A stretch of DNA of 64,000 nucleotides from Takifugu bimaculatus (GCA_004026145.2 CP034975.1:4958267-5022266); one strand, 5' to 3'. Counted from the first letter of the stretch, positions 12,677 through 42,100 are shown. Numbers and translations are program-made. Notes: generated by a model not told the origin, from the letters alone.

Positions 12677-15630
12677 ACCGTTTAAATTCCCCTGGCGGTT
12701 GAAGTGAACTAATGATTCACTGAGGTCAAATTTATTCTTCCAGATAACTGGTCAACTGCCTGATTGTCTGCAGATTGTTGTGATTCAAATAATGTGTGTT
12801 CAATTACTATATAATAGTGACGCTGAGCGGACACAGGACCAACCCTGTGAGAAAAAAAAGGAGTATATTTCTAAATCGCACCAAATGAGGTCGTTTCTGT
12901 GGAAAGCCTGTTGTCTGCACTGGGAATCACCTTCATTACTTGCTGTAACAAGACCATCATTTTGCATAACCACAGTTCCTTCTACTCTAAAAACAAACTA
13001 AGGGCACATGGACATGTAGAATCATGTGGCAACAGGAGGTATCAATATTTTATACTGTGGTGTCTCGCATTTGTGTGTGTGTGTGCCAGTTATAAAGGAA
13101 TTCCAGGAGCATGCCCTTCACCTGGGGATTCCAAAGATGTCTGTGGTTTGTTTTTAAAATCGTTGCAGCTTCCACATGTTTCTGATTTGGATCTAATTCG
13201 AGTATCGTATATTAGCTACAATGGGACTTCTACCCATTCTCGATCATAACCTCCCTGGGAATATGTTGGTGGGAGTGGGCCAGGCATTTATCTGTGGAAA
13301 TAAAAGGACACACATGTGGCACAGGGAGACAGGAAAAGGGTAGGTAGGGTTAGAGAGAATCACATCCAGAGATAGGTGGTGCATTCTGGCAGACAGTAGG
13401 AATCCATTTCACGCCCAGATGAAAGCAGTGTGAGAGGGGGAATGTGTGTGTGCAGCCTGTGGATGATAGGTGTGGCAGGACAGGGGTTAGGCCTGTTAGC
13501 TTTTCCGAGGTGGAGTACGGAGAGCGAGAGGGAGGGAGAGAATACGTCATGCCTTTGACCAAAGCTTGTTCATATAGATCTGTGATAAACCCAAATGAAA
13601 GCAATAAAATGGAACTGTTGTTGCTACTTGTTTATTAGTTATTAAGTCCGATGTCCAATGTCAGTGCAACACACAATAATCCTCCCGACCGGCCTGCTCA
13701 TAACACACCAACATCTACGTGAACACATTGAAAAACACATCTCATAAATGAACACATCGAGAAAATCCATAGCTATGCTAGCTGCACTGGCTGCCGCACA
13801 TGCAAGAAGTTACACAAACATGCAGGAAAACCTGCAGGTGCACAACACGAACACAAGCCAATCTTAAGAGAATGCAGAGACGGTCGCAACTGCAATATCC
13901 AACAACTCCTCCCCAAGATTTTATCAAACGAGCTGGAAAACAGGCAACAAAAATACTTCTTCCTTTTGGAATGGTCCAAAAATACCCATTTGGAACATTC
14001 CACATGTAAATAGCTTCATTGGTAACAGGTGCTAGGACTCATTGGGTATGAAAGGGGTATCCTATAAATGTTCGGTACCACCGAAATGCTCGCATGCTAA
14101 AGGATCAAAGAGGATGCATTAAGGTTTAAAGCACACTGAAGAACATGTGTTCATCAACATATTCTTTTACTTCTTTTGTCATGAATATAGGTGGTTTAAA
14201 ATTCCAAGTGTCTCATATTGTGAGGACCTTTACTCAAACTCAAGGAGTAGTGTCAAGGCCATCGAGATAACTGGGTTCATCAGTGGGATGCTGGATTCAT
14301 GCGTTCAACAGTTGCAGGAACTTTTTCTTCTGGACCCTCACATGGTTCCCGGGTCAGGTCCAGCATTTGTCACCTCTTAAGTGCTTCTTCTCTGTCACCC
14401 ACTGAAATAACTCAGAAAACAAAAACAACATTATAGAGGCCTGAATGTAACAGCTGAAAAATGTGTTGTTGGCAGCTGTTCGCAAAGCTCCCGTGTCTAT
14501 CAGGGCGTTTTCCTTCACGACACTTAATTAATCCCCCACAGATGTATCAAACACACTATAAGGACAAATCAAATATTCACCCTGAGCTGTGAGAGTGAGA
14601 TGGGAAATGACTAAGGGGGGACTTAACATTGAAAAGCTGTCGAAGGTCACCAAAGCATCATGGGAGGGGAGCGAGGAGGGAGGGAGCGCCTTCGCTTGTC
14701 ACGCAGAGAATCTACAGAGAAGGTAAAGAAAAAGAGTTTACATGTCTGGAGGGCTTGCGAAGGCCATCGGGTTTGTTTAGAGGTGCAACTCATAATTGCC
14801 AGCGGTGGTGTCGCTCAGAGCAACTGCTACAGTTTAGACACCTCATGGAACAAATTTACATTTTACTTGTGATGTTGAACATTTGTGCATAGCATCACAA
14901 CTAATTAGATTATTTGAGGGTCAACAAGGACTAAATTCATTAAATGGTTATTAAACTGTTATTTGCAATTAGTGGCTATAGCAGGAAGCACAAGGCTGCA
15001 GAAAGACGGGAATTTGCATACGTATAACAGAGAATACGAATCTATATGTGGGTTAATGGCCATCTGTTAAGGGGCTGTGAAGTGTCTCCTCCCAGCAGGC
15101 GACTAAAGCTGTGAGCCAAGACCCCAGGCCCAACACCCTGCTGGACTTTGAAATCAGATCTTTATTGTCCATAAAGCTGCAGCCAAGTATGAAGAATCAA
15201 CTCTCTCTACCAAAACAGGCTCATCCAGCAGAGAGAGAGGGGCGAGAGTCGAGGCCATTTCGAAGTGCTGAACTGAAAAGAAAGGGCGAGGTGGATAAGG
15301 GATACTGTAAATGTAGGGGAGCGAGAGGGAGAGAGAGCAGCCAGTACAGTACAATGCTCATGCTCATAGTTATTTATAGGCCATTGAGAGATAATTCAAT
15401 TTTCATAACTTTCTAAATTTGTTCTGGATGGTCACAGTTCACATATCAATACAGAGCTCAGCTGCACAGAGATCAGCTTTCTGTGCTATCATGCTGCCTT
15501 TGGTTTTCAGACACCACACGAAACACATGTGGATACAAATGTACAACCCCGGTCCAAAAACACACACACACTAGTTTGACTTGAGCCTCGGCTTGGATTG
15601 ATTTAAGTGTGTGTGTATGTGTGTGTGTGT

Positions 15631-15765
15631 CCTGTGATGGACTGGTTACCACTGGTGAGTGTTTATTTAAACCTCTGTCCCTGTGGCTGCTGGGATACGC
15701 TCCACCACTCCCCCTGACCCTGATCAGGAATGAGCAGCAGTTATCTAAAGATTGATGGATGGATT
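15631..15765 (+). mobile_element. Remnant of a dispersed fish retroposon 3' end
   Basis: Contains CCTGTGATGGACTGGTTACC, GCTGGGATACGCTCCACCAC, CCTGATCAGGAATGAGCAG and a terminal GATGGATGGAT. This order (GATGGACTGG, GCTGGGATNNGCTCCA, CCCTGANNNGGA, AGCNG, (ATGG)n) is a very common fish interspersed repeat 3' tail. The exact family is uncertain. Confidence 0.6.
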
Positions 15766-17270
15766 CTAGGTTATATTTTATTTTGGGAGAGACATTGATG
15801 GCATTTTGAATGTAAAATGAAAAAAAAAAAGGTCAAAACATGAAGTTGTTTCTGGAAGTACATGACATTTGAGATGCTTACAGACACAAAATCCATACAA
15901 TAGTAGGTAAAACAAAGAAATATATAGTAACAGACAGCACTTTTCCTGAAAGTTTCTCCCATTTTCCCATTGTCTTGTCACTGTCCCAGGGTGCATTTCA
16001 TGCTCTGCATTACTGTCGCAGTGAATCTGGATTTCATGGGGACAGAAATTCAAATATAAAATGTAAGTCCTGCTGTATAAGGGGTTCTCTTGATCGGGCT
16101 GAAAATAGTTAAACTTTATAGGTCTGGATTTTCTGCAGCATCTGATGTTCCAGTAAATGGATCTATAAAGTTTGTCCTCCAACCTAACTGAACTCAAATG
16201 TCAGGATCTGCTGGTTGCCTCTACAAGGGTCTAACAGCAGCAAGCAATCATCGCCCCCCCAACACGCTGCAATACTCCACATACACCTGACATGACAAGA
16301 ATGCCGCGTCGGGTATTCCTCTTTTCAGAATTGTGCTAAGCTAAATTTAATTGTATGAACTTCTTTCTCCTGAAAACATTAAGTGGAGGACACCAGATAC
16401 CCCCCCCCCCCACACACACACACACACACATACACACACACCCCACCCGCTTGTGTGTGAAATTAGAGAAAGCGAAAACCTTTATATTTATAGCCCTCTT
16501 TGTGTCAGTGGGGTTAAAGCACGTAATTCTCTTACACGTGGATCTGTAGGTCAGCCAAAATGAAATGAGTTTTAAACTGCAAAGCTTAAATAATCACAGC
16601 AATTGTTAACAAGCCCAGAGAGATTTTATTTATAGCTTCACTGTGTGGGATTTTCCAGAAATAAATCTATTTGAAATTACTTTTTAGCCCTTACAATAAT
16701 TTCCGTAAACTACTATAAACATGGGCATACTGAATGCTCTATTCACACACTTCTTGCCCTGTTCCTAGAGGGAAAAATATGTTTTTTTTAGATTTAAATA
16801 GAAGCACATCTACTGTCTGCTAACATGAGTGCGGAGATGAGCAGAGAGCCTTCCTGTGTGGACCTTTTCTGGCATTTTTTAGCAATCTAACCTCAAGTTG
16901 GAGCGTCTAAATTTGCCGAGTCATCCTGCAGTAACAGTGTTTGGTCTTCATTGGCCTGGTTAAAGTTCTGCATCTGACTAAATGTTATCAGTGAAATTAT
17001 ATATAAAGTCAGACAAAAGAAGAATTGAAGCGGTGGGTGTGTAAGGCCGACACGGCACCTTTTTTCGCCTGACAAACCCGATTAAATGGATACTAAAGTG
17101 TGCTTTGGTAGCCAAGATATGGCCTAGTTATCAAAGTGGAAACAGAAATATTCTAATGCAACACCTGTACTGTGTTATCGGCAAGCGTGATACCCAAGGA
17201 ATAAAAGAATTCAATCTGTTACAACCCATGCATGTGAAATATTCACTGCTATTTAAAAACTAAAATAATT

Positions 17271-17276
<6 letters not shown>

Positions 17277-17316
<40 letters not shown>
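17277..17316 (+). repeat. (GT)n microsatellite
   Basis: About 20 uninterrupted GT units upstream of wnt6. Confidence 0.95.
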
Positions 17317-17318
<2 letters not shown>

Positions 17319-18119
17319 AGGCCATTATGGACATTAAATGTTGCATTTTCAAAGGTACTGCTGACGAGGAGACAAGAACTTGGGCTAACTTGAATCGTGC
17401 TCTAATGGATTCCAGAGGACTCATATGCTTGGGTTTTACAGCGAAGCTTCGGCTCAAGCCGACGTCAAGAGCGGTGCAGTCGGAAGGATGGAAACCACGA
17501 CAGACAGACAGTTTAGGAAAGTGCATCATGCACTGACTCCGGAGCGCCGCGCTCGGCAGTGGCGTAAAATATACTTGATGCAAATGGACCAAATCGAGGG
17601 AAACTGCGTCACGTTTTAATGGGTTTGTTGTTTCAGTCTTTCGCAGAGGACGGGTGGATAAATGGAACCAGCTTGGATGAACTCTGTATGTTGCACCCTT
17701 TATGTTCCATCAACATTTCTGTCAAGGGTTGCAGAAAGTACAGTAGGTCCTGAAACAAGTCCTCCAGAAAACTGTATACACATAACATTTCCAATTTCTG
17801 GCTCTTCTTACTGTACTGTCATAAATGAACGCCACCCTGACCCACTGGGATGCCAGAGTGTGTGTTACACTTGTGATTGATTGCATCACTGCAGTGGAAC
17901 CATCGGGTGTCGGGGCTTTTATGGGTGACTACGGTACAGTGGTGTTGGATTTCAATGGCTATGCCCTTGGCCAGAATACTACCCAGTCAGGCTCACATGC
18001 ACAAATGCGTTTGGCACGAGGAGCATGACAACAACGTGGACATTGATAATGGCTGTTCAATGTGTCAGGTGCAAATGTAAAAAAAAAAGTGCAACCACAC
18101 CTGATTTCAGGTCCACCCT

Positions 18120-18911
18120 AAAGCCTCTCTCTCTCTCTCCACTCTCTCCACGTGTCTATCTATCTTTCTCTCACTTTTCTTTCTGCTCTGCCAGGTCCTC
18201 CTGAGTGACAGCAAGGATTTTTGCCTCGCCTGGAGCAACGTCACACCAAGGTGGAAGACGAAGAGGGGGAAAAAAGCAAAAGACGAAGCGCGTTTTCTCC
18301 CCTTCCTCATCCAAGGAAAACACATCTGCGGACGGTGTGACGCACAGGCGCCTCTGTACCTGCAGCTGCTGCGCAACGACCTCTTCTCCCAATCTGTCAG
18401 TGCGCGTGTGGAAGGCGCATCCATCAGCGCCAAAATTCGTATATATATTTACTTTTTATTTAAAACAAGAATTATTATTTATCAGCATCTGCTCTGTTTT
18501 GTGCGAATCATTGTTCTCCACACCCAGAACTCTCTGAGCGCGCTGCTGCGCTGTCAGAGGGGACTCTTTTTAAGACCAGGAGTGATTTACCGCTCCTCCT
18601 CAAACCACTTTAAACGCATGTAATACGCTGCCGCGTGTAGAGCAGAGCGACAATGAAGAGGTTAACCGCACCTCTGAGAGCAGACTTGTCTCCGGCAGCA
18701 TCTTGACCGACTTTGCGCATTAAGATGCGCCCGACAGGAGAGGATCTGGGCAATGAACTTTCTGCGCTGTTGCTGACGGTTGATAAATCCTGGTAAAACT
18801 TTTTTCCCCCCCTCCAGCAACTCCGAAAATCCTCCCATGCATCTAAGAAATCAGCCGAGTTCACCAGCGCTTTAAAGCTTCTGCTGCGGGGAACCTTACG
18901 GAGGATTCACC
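18120..18911 (+). promoter_or_regulatory. Probable wnt6 5' flank / leader region
   Basis: This stretch before the wnt6 start is richer in G+C and CpG than the surrounding DNA. A TATA-like string (GTATATATATTTA) occurs at about 18439-18451, roughly 470 bases before the ATG. The transcription start is inferred only; no cDNA evidence can be read from sequence. Confidence 0.3.
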
Positions 18912-32917
<14,006 letters not shown>

Positions 32918-33096
32918 CAATCTTGGCTGGTACTTTTGTTTTGTTTGTGTTTTGCTGTAGTTTGGCTACGATAAGAGAAGGATTTTTTTTTTACTTTTCC
33001 CATGATCAATTTCTTTCTAAATTTGCCCCACTCAGACAGGTAGCGCTCCTAGTTCACAATGTTGTTCTCCAGTTACTTTGACAGAATTTGCAACAT

Positions 33097-33102
33097 ATTA
33101 AA
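33097..33102 (+). terminator. Candidate wnt6 polyadenylation signal ATTAAA
   Basis: ATTAAA lies 180 bases after the wnt6 stop codon and is the nearest usable hexamer. A canonical AATAAA followed by a TG-rich stretch lies at 35738-35743, so a much longer 3' UTR is also possible. Which one is used cannot be told from sequence. Confidence 0.3.
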
Positions 33103-36100
33103 GAGCAGATGTGGACAAAAGTAGGGGGATAGAAATAGAGGCTCCAGTCCCTTCATTCATTTTTCTGACTATGTTTTTGTTAAAAAAAGGACCAAAGAAT
33201 GTGAAATTGTTTCCATCTCATTAAAAGAGTAAGACACATGCACACAGAGGACCAGAATGCAGGATGAGCTTGTAAAATAAGACAGAATTTGTTTCCGAAA
33301 ACCAAAGGTTTTTGATCGTGAGACTGATATACTGTATATCTAGACATTATAAACAGTGGCAAGTAAAATGCACCGAAAGCATAGGAAGACCATCAACTTT
33401 TGGGGGAACATGTTGACAGTGGATGAGACATTATGTGCAAACCAACACTGATCCATTCTGAAATAAGAGTGGAAAAAAACCCTGTAATTCACATCGGTGC
33501 AGAATCTCTGCTCTACCTATGTTGGGGACCCTGCGCACAGCCCCACTCTCTCACATGACCAGCACCTTCTTTTAAATGTATATAAGTAACTGAGGCCAAA
33601 CTCACCAGATGCCAAAAGAAGTGTAGGATGCATTCATCATTGTGAAAATCAGCACAAACCTAAAACAGCTGCTTTGAAAAAAGTTGTTGGTATTTATCAA
33701 CAGCTCCTACCTGGAGAATTCCACTCAGCATTAGTCGGAAATGCTGTAAGCAGCCTCAGGGTCAATTTAAAAAAAATGTGTCTCAGTCCTACAAGTAACT
33801 CTGAATTTGACTTCCATACAAACCATAATATAAAGGCAGGAATCACATAAGCACGGTAACAAACCCAGTCTTCACAACACTATGAAAATGTTTTATGTAT
33901 GTGTACACTATGTGGCCTTCAACAAATCATTAAATGAATGTTGGACCTTTTTGTGCTAAAATTAAATCTCCTAATTGCTTTTCAAGTTCAGTTGTAAAAA
34001 AAAAAAAAAAAAAGGGTGAGTGTTTAAATTAACCACCGTGGAATTCTGTTATTTTAATTCTTGAATATGTTGTAGCGTCAAAGGAATGTCTGAAATGGCA
34101 GCAATAGAAGAGGAAACCATACCACAATACCTGACTTCCCACAACACCAAGTGGAGCAGTTTACATCGTCATTGCCTTCACCCTGTCTCATATGCACCAA
34201 AGGGAAATGTCACATTAAGACTCCACGCTGTGCCGAGCGTAAAGACACCATGACGAGACGGGCCGCTTCCATCTCTGTCAGAAGCACTTTGGACACAACG
34301 GCTGTCGCAAGCTTTTGCAATAACTTGGCACAACTTGTCTGTTCATATTAAATCTAAAGAGAAATTATTATTTACATGGCATTGTTTGCTATCAGTTAAA
34401 TGTATATAATGTGTTTTTTTAATCTGTTAAACAAGGCTAATGTATTAATGCACTTTGGTTGTTAGCTTTCATTTAATGCTGTATGCGAGCGTGAGTGTGT
34501 GAGTGCATGCGTGGTGGCACGTCTGTGTGGGAGTTGATAGTGTGTGGGCAGATTGGCCAGTTCCGGTTATATCCTTTAATTAAACAGCTTTTGTTTGGTT
34601 ATTGAAAGCACATTGCTCTTTGACGCTCCGTCTCAGTAGGAGGCAGACAAAATTTATTTCTCCCATTAGCTGTTCAGAGGAAGCATATTTCCCTTCCACC
34701 ATTGATGACCTAATCTCATTTCCACTTTTTCCCACCACTCCCCTTTCATGCTACGTTGATTCCAGTTGATCTGTCTCAACCCTAGAAGAAGATCACTTTA
34801 AAATACGCCTGTGTGTTACCACACCTCGAAATGAACCAATAACCTTTAGCATACTGGAGTATGAGAAACCATATCTATCAAGGTTTTTGTGTTTATAGAC
34901 ACATGAGAAGCTTTGGATTGTTGGATAACCTCACGTTGAATAAGGAGCAGACCAATTCCAATGGTGTAAAATCTTCTACGTTATCTTTCTTTTACTAGTT
35001 TCATGGGTGAATTTCAGGCTTGTCGCCATTACCAGTAAAAGTAAACATTTCTTTCAAATCTTAAACCTTTAAAAAAGTCCAGTGTACAATTTGGCATAAT
35101 CTGATTATTTGATACCAGTCATTTAACCTCTGTAGTCAAGAGTGTCAGAGAACCTTTGTGGCTGTCAGGTTACAAAATGGATTTTGCCATGATTGGGTAC
35201 AGAGCTGCAAATGTCTTTTATTACACAAAGTTGCAGGGGATAACTATTGAAGGAAAATAAAGTGTCTGGTCTCAGGCTACTGTAGAATCACGGTGAGGCA
35301 ACATTCTCGCATAGATGGAGGGAGACACGTCTATATTTACAATAATAGATTACTCATTAGTGAATAATAACACTGTGGTTGGCGCACTCATTTTATTATT
35401 CACTGCAAAAATCTGTAAGGCAGAACCCTCTTTGGAGCTTTTATTTCCAAGGGTGTGGAGGTGCCCACAACTCCACATTACGATCGAATTGAATGCATCA
35501 TGAGTTATCACTCAAAAAAAAAAAAAAGGATGTAGTGATTCCTGCATTACCAAAAGAAATTTAAAACAGAATAAAAACTGTACGTTGTATGTCAGTGATC
35601 TTTATATTTTATTTTATTTTAAGTTTGTCATCTTTGCTTCTTATTCGTATCAGACAGTCATATCCTCTCCGGATATTCGGTGGTGTTTTAATTTAGCACA
35701 TTCATACAGTTTATGAGACACATTAAAACACTTTTCCAATAAACCTTAAGACTTCAGTGCTCCTATTTGTTTGCTCTCATTGTGTCTGTGTGCAATTTTA
35801 GACTTTCATGAGTCATAACGGCGTCTGTCACGCTGAATTTTAATCAGATAAAAAGAAAATAAAAAAATGCAAATTCGGGGTTGAGTTAAGGTTTAACTTG
35901 ATTAATGATTTTCAACAAACAATCATTTTGGCATCCAAACCCTGCTTAGATCCCTTTCTTTTCCTCCAGTCAGTATAATAAGGTGTTGATGTTGAAAAGA
36001 AAAGAGAAGGAGGGGGGCTGTATTAGCTTAAGCTGCACAAGTTGACACAAGTTCATATTTTCCAGGAATTTGTTGAATGACGGTGGAGCAGAGCAGCGGG

Positions 36101-39100
36101 CCAGTGGTGGTGTTTATGACATGGAGAGGTGAGCCGCGGTGGAGGAAAAAAGCCACAGGGCACCAGTCCTCTCCAATGTCCTTTTCCACTGTCTTTAAAG
36201 TGTGCAGACATCCAGCACCTGTGTGGACAAAACCCGCAGGACAGAACATTCCCTGTATGTTTGACTGAACTGACAGGAACACAATGCTAAATGTAAGGCA
36301 AGTGTACAGAAGGACTGCTAACGGGAGCCCCAAAAACATGCACACTAGGCAAGCCAAGACTCTAAACTCCACCTGGGTGGTTGTGACCTGTAATGCTGAC
36401 CTGTCAAGGGCGTGCCCCTGTGACCCTTCTGACCCTTATTAGGAAAAGGTGGAAGGTAACAGCAAATGGAAGAGTGGAGCCCAACCTCTTAGCAGAAGAT
36501 CTCTATAGTGATCAATTACAGAGACACAATTTATTTACTACAAGGAAGTCAAACACAATAACACCCTTCCATTTATTTGAATCTCCAGCCCATTATTAAT
36601 TTGAAAAAATGAGCTGTTGCTTACACAAATGGCACATCTACAGATCGGCTCTGTGTGGGGTTTTATCTGATACCAGTGACTGTAATTACAGCCGACTGAG
36701 TGACAGACGTACACAAAGTAAACCTGGATGGAAGCAATTGTGCTTCTTTCACAGAGGAAATATACGCTCAAAGTAATATTTAACATGCTTTCAAGATTGC
36801 ATACACACCTACATACGCGATCTCCACTTTAGCCCAGCGTGTTAGGAGCAGTCGGTGATCTTTATGAGGCCCCGGAGGTGATGGCTCAGCTGCTGCCTAC
36901 GTCCCACAGCCCACCCAACTCGGCTGCCATTGCTCAGTGGTTTAATAGTCCGTTTTGTGCGTTTCCGCCTCTTAAGCAGAGCTCGCCTGGGGACCCTTAA
37001 ATGACATTTGATGATGGAGCTGACTTAGCAAAGAGGGTTAATCCAGATAAAACTGACACCCAGAGATATATGTGCATGGGAAAGTATGAGCACACGTCTT
37101 GGGGAAGCTGTCATCATCGTTGCAACATCCTGAAACAACACTTGCTGCCTTGAGAAGAGCTCGTTGACCTGCCTCATTGTCGTGGGTGGATAAACACAGG
37201 GGTGACCTCACAATGTATCTTTTACTCATCTCTTTCACGCCCACTCCCTTAAAAACTCCCTGCATCTGTCCTGTATCTTGCTCTGCCCCCCACCTTATCG
37301 AGCCTTATATGTCATTAATCAAATTCAGCAGTTTTCTTGCGCCCTTCTGCCTGTTGTGAGACAGAGAGGGGGGAGAAGGGGGCCTGTGGTCTCTAATGGC
37401 TTCTTTGGCTCCGTGTCATGCGAGAAGCTCTTTCGCTTCAAGACAATAAACACGGTTATTTGTCCAAAAACAGTGGTGGGAAGGCTCGACGAGCAGCAAA
37501 ACAATGGGTTTCCTGCGGCATCTTCATCTCGGTTAAGACCCTCAATTTCGAAAACTCGTTGGGCTCTACAGAGCGTTGATATCTGCATGCTTGAATCCCA
37601 CAGGAGCTAACAACAGGCTGCAGCATACGATTATTGAGTTCTGATGCCAATACTTCTTTTTAATTCATCTCATTCTCGTACTCCTGCACTGGTTTTATGG
37701 ATGTCTTCGACACAACATCCTTTCCTCAAGAATTACTTATAAGTGCTTTTTTTTTTCCGACGCTGAGGTTCCCAAAGTGTTACAAATAAAGTTTAACAGT
37801 GACTGCCTCCTGTTGCAGGAGAATATGTGCACATGCAAACATGCTCCCGTTCGTTCCACTTACTGAACACAAGATGGCAACATTGGAGCAAAAAGGTCCT
37901 CTGCTGTCACACCGCTTCTCAATATACAGTAGTTCTAAATGTTCAGAACGGTTGAAAAAAGTTGCAGAAGTATTCATGGAAGCAAAACAACATCTCGGGG
38001 GAGACTTTAGCATGTGTGCTCATTGCAGGTCAGAAGATAATGAAAGCAGACATGTTCGACTAGGGTATTAAGGTCTGATCTGGGTTCTGAGTATTTGGGC
38101 ACTTTATAAAGGTTCTGTTGGGTTGAACACTGACATCTCACCTGTTTCTGGGCAGCAGCGAAACTCAAAATTGTGAAATGAGTGTTGGATCTTGCAAGGT
38201 AAATTCTCAGTGGAAAAGTGTCGTTAAAGGACTAAAAACCACCTAAATAACAGGAGAATCCCAAAACCGCTCTTTGCATCAAGACACGCCTGTTAAAATA
38301 TTGTATTTTCTAATCTACATCTTGTGTATTTTTTTTAGATGCACAGACACTCTGACCTTTCAAACTTCATTTTTTTCCCCAAATATAACTAAAGTAAAAT
38401 TTTCTTTTCCATTCAATGGTATAAAAAAGCTCAAAGAAGTTTAGCATCCCACTTTACTGGCTGTTTTCTTTAAAAATCCTCGTTTTACCTCCCCTCTGGC
38501 ATCCCTTTTTATGTACTTTCAGTGAATTGTCAGGATCATCCAAAATACAGCCAGTTCCCTCAAACCAGGGATATTTTTGTTCCCCCACAAATGTCAAGTT
38601 AATTGATCCAAGCACGCTGAGTTTTCTGCATGGTGACTGGGACACAACGCGTTACTACAATTAACGCACTGGTTTGCTAACAGGCTTGTCTTGCTGGTAT
38701 TGCTGGAAGTACAGCGCACTATAACAAATGCGGGTGTGTGTCACGGTTCTGGAAGGACCCGGGTTGTTTTGCTGTGAGAGGCTGAGGTCTGGATGGAGAG
38801 ATGTCTGTCTTCTCTCCAGTGTAATGGGGCTGGATGGTATTCCACTTGTGGCACTCAAAGCACCAAAAATCGTATTTGGATGATTTTTCCTCAAACCTTA
38901 ATGCAGTTACACAAGACAATCCACAGACCTGTTTTATGAGCAATTTCATATAGTTCCTTCTGCACTCCTCATCTTCTTTTTTTTTTTTTTTAACTTCGTT
39001 AGCTTTAATAGATGTATAACAATTGCCTACTCTTGTTTTTTTTTAACCCAGCATGAGAGGTTGGGTTCACATATTTCTCTCTGATGTTGCTTGACATGTC

Positions 39101-42100
39101 TTTTAAAGGATTGTTGGGTCTTTTTTTCTCCTATGATTTAACTAAATTAATTGATCATCTCTTAGGCTCCTGACAAAAATCATATTTTGGCCTTGCTTCT
39201 GCAATTTCCTAGCGGCACACTTCAAAACTCAGAAATGACACACCAACGGTCCTCTAAGTCTCTAAGCAACCAGTTCTGCCATTTATGAGCCATAACTTAT
39301 GTGATACCTGCAGTCACAGAAGTGAAATTTACCATTCTGGTGCATCAACTGGCAGGTGGACATCTATAATCTGCTCTATCTCTCTTATACAGTATCCTGA
39401 CATGAAATGAATAGAATTAAATTAACTTGTGCCTGTGCTTTGACATAAATAATAAGCAGTGTTCTTGGAATCCAGAGTCCAGTGTGGAGTGAAACTGCGA
39501 TCCTATGGCTTTACTCTGTTTACAACTTTCTCTCTTCCAGAACTTCAATCGCAGATGTCATCGATCTGGAATACAGACTGTTTAACCAGCAGCCCTGTCA
39601 TTTGTCCCAGCTCCCCATCGTGTAATTGCACAGCTGTCCTTCCCTTTGCACTGTTTGTCCAGCCCAGGCCTGCTCTCCGTATTTCACACAAAATCAGTCA
39701 GAAAACATATGGCCTTGCATGCATAAGACAAAACAGTATACGTACAAAAACATCCATGTTTATTGACATAGGTCTGAAACTGGAGCTGAAACTTCTATGA
39801 AGCCGGGTTCTTGCTCGTCAGAAGTTTGTTACTAGATTGGAGCCTTGTAATTGACTAACCTCTGCTCTGCCATGCTCTCATCTGCTTTGCTCATTTTCTT
39901 CAGGTCAGTCCAAAAACTCTCCAAGAAATATGAACTTTGCTTGAACTCTGCTAGGCAGGGAGAGGGAGGGCGTGGCAAACAGAACCTCTGCTAATACACT
40001 GCAACGGCGTGGCTTTCATGGTGTTATTGGGCCACGATCTGACAGGGACATCCGGATAAGTCCAAGGATAGCAAACTCCATAGAGAGTAAATGGGGGAAT
40101 GGCATAATATACACAAGCTATCATTAAATTACCATATGTTGTAATTATTTCTGCCCTTAAATCCCATTATGAAAATCTACCATCTACTTAATTTTGGATG
40201 CATGAGATCCTGCTTTGGCTTGGGTTCATGGAGGAACATTGAATGATGAAGGTAACCATGACACTGGTTCAGCCATTCCAGCAACAATGAAAGAGTCAAT
40301 GTTGAAAAGTTCACGGCGGTGAGGGGAGGAGAAAGGCTCATTACTGTACTGTATAAAATCCACCAGAGTCAAGACACAATAGGAACGCTTTGCAGTGTAA
40401 AGGGCAGTAATATACTACATCACTATATGTCACCTTTGAGTTAACAGCTGTGACAAAGGTAATCAGACCAGCGTTACTATGGTTTCATAGCAAGAAGACA
40501 AGCAACAATACAATTCAAGTATAATATTAAGTGGAAGGTTTTTGGCTGTACTTTTTTTTTTTCAACTCTGGCTTAAAGCAGTTGCTCTCATGGGGCCAGG
40601 GGTGGAGAACTGTTCCACTATCAGGGGGCATTTTAATTTTATAACATCCTTAGTGGACCTAACTAAAATATTGAATCACACTAGCCGCCATTTTCCAAAC
40701 CTGGAACAACCTCCATTTGACAGAGCAGCTGACATCAGAGACACTGCTGCTGTTTGTAGTTGGTTTTCCACGTTGGGTCAGACAGTAGAATCAACTATTA
40801 TAAAGGCCACAGCCTGCACTTCCAAAGTTTGCTTAATGCGATGTTTTTATGAATGCTTGCTCAAAAAAGGTATACGACCAAGGGAGAGGAATGCTGTCTA
40901 CCATGCAACAATGTTTTCCCCTGGCAACACCACACATTTCATCCTAAACTGTGCAGATTTTTTGGAGTTTTCTCATTAAAATATGCCAAAATATATAGCA
41001 AAATGCCCAATTGGTAGACAAAAAGGGTGTCTGAAAGAATAAATTCACAAAAGGGAATGCAAAGTACTGTTGTACTTTCTGAAGAAAAAATACTTTAATG
41101 TTGACCTCAAGGCATTGTTGATGTGATCAATACATATAGCAAAATGAACCACAAGAGTCTTGTAGAAGAGCAGAAACGATATTCCCAAATTCAGATTGGC
41201 CTCAGGTGTTTACACGGCATTTGCCACTAGACTGTGAAACTTTAGCTCAGCCATGTCTCTTCCTTCAGGACAATAAAGTTTCAATTGAACCAGATGCTGT
41301 AACTGGCCAGAAATGGCAGCACTTTGGGGAAATCTCAGTGTTTTACTTTCTTATTGAATTAAATGTTCAGCACATTCGTATTTGGGAGCAAGAGCAGAAA
41401 CAGTCAGCAGCCCAAGATAAGAGTAGTAGTTTTCAATAGCAACAGGAAAACCTTGCCTTAAACAACATGTTGAGAAATAGTTTTAAATGAATCTGGCACA
41501 AGCACTGGAGAAGAATAAAGCATTGATCTCTTGACGCAGCAGTCAAGCTGAACACAGACTAGTGCAGAAAAGTTTCCCACATCATTTAATAAATTTAACT
41601 GGAAGGGAACTTATTCTCTGGTGACAAATGGACAAATGGGAACCAATTAAAGGTCTATATTTGTGTGAGTGAGAGAGTGAGGGACATAGGGCTATACAAA
41701 GAGAGAGAGAGTGCAGGTGTGTAGTGTGTGGTGTTGTGTTTCTGTCTGAGCCCACAGTATTGTTTTCGTTATGAATGTGCATTAGGTCCATGCATGCATA
41801 AGTAGAGTGTGTGTGAAACAATGCTGTTGCCTGCTGGGATGTACATTTGTCATTCAAGCATAAAACAATATGCCCTAAAGTCATCATCTGCAACGTGTTT
41901 TTCAAGGAGTAATGCTCCCAGATTTAGGTGCCAATATCAACATTGGACAAACGGCAGAGGAAGGTCAGCAGCACCACAGGGGATGGCCGGGGCTACCTGG
42001 GGAACCATGGCAACAAATCATTCTATAGCGAAGGAAATGACCAGAAAATGACCATAGAAGAGGTTGCAAAGGCACAAAACTGAAGAAATTCTCCAACTGG

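Larger units (their letters stand above)
12677..18119. other. Non-coding DNA upstream of wnt6
   Basis: No gene recognised. Contains a SINE/LINE-type tail (15631-15765), CA/GT microsatellites (about 16410-16441 and 17277-17316) and AT-rich spacer. Confidence 0.65.

Noticed and set aside
40542..40979. 145-codon + frame
   Set aside because: No recognisable domain, no supporting splice or promoter context; chance or a transposon remnant are equally possible, so not annotated as a gene.
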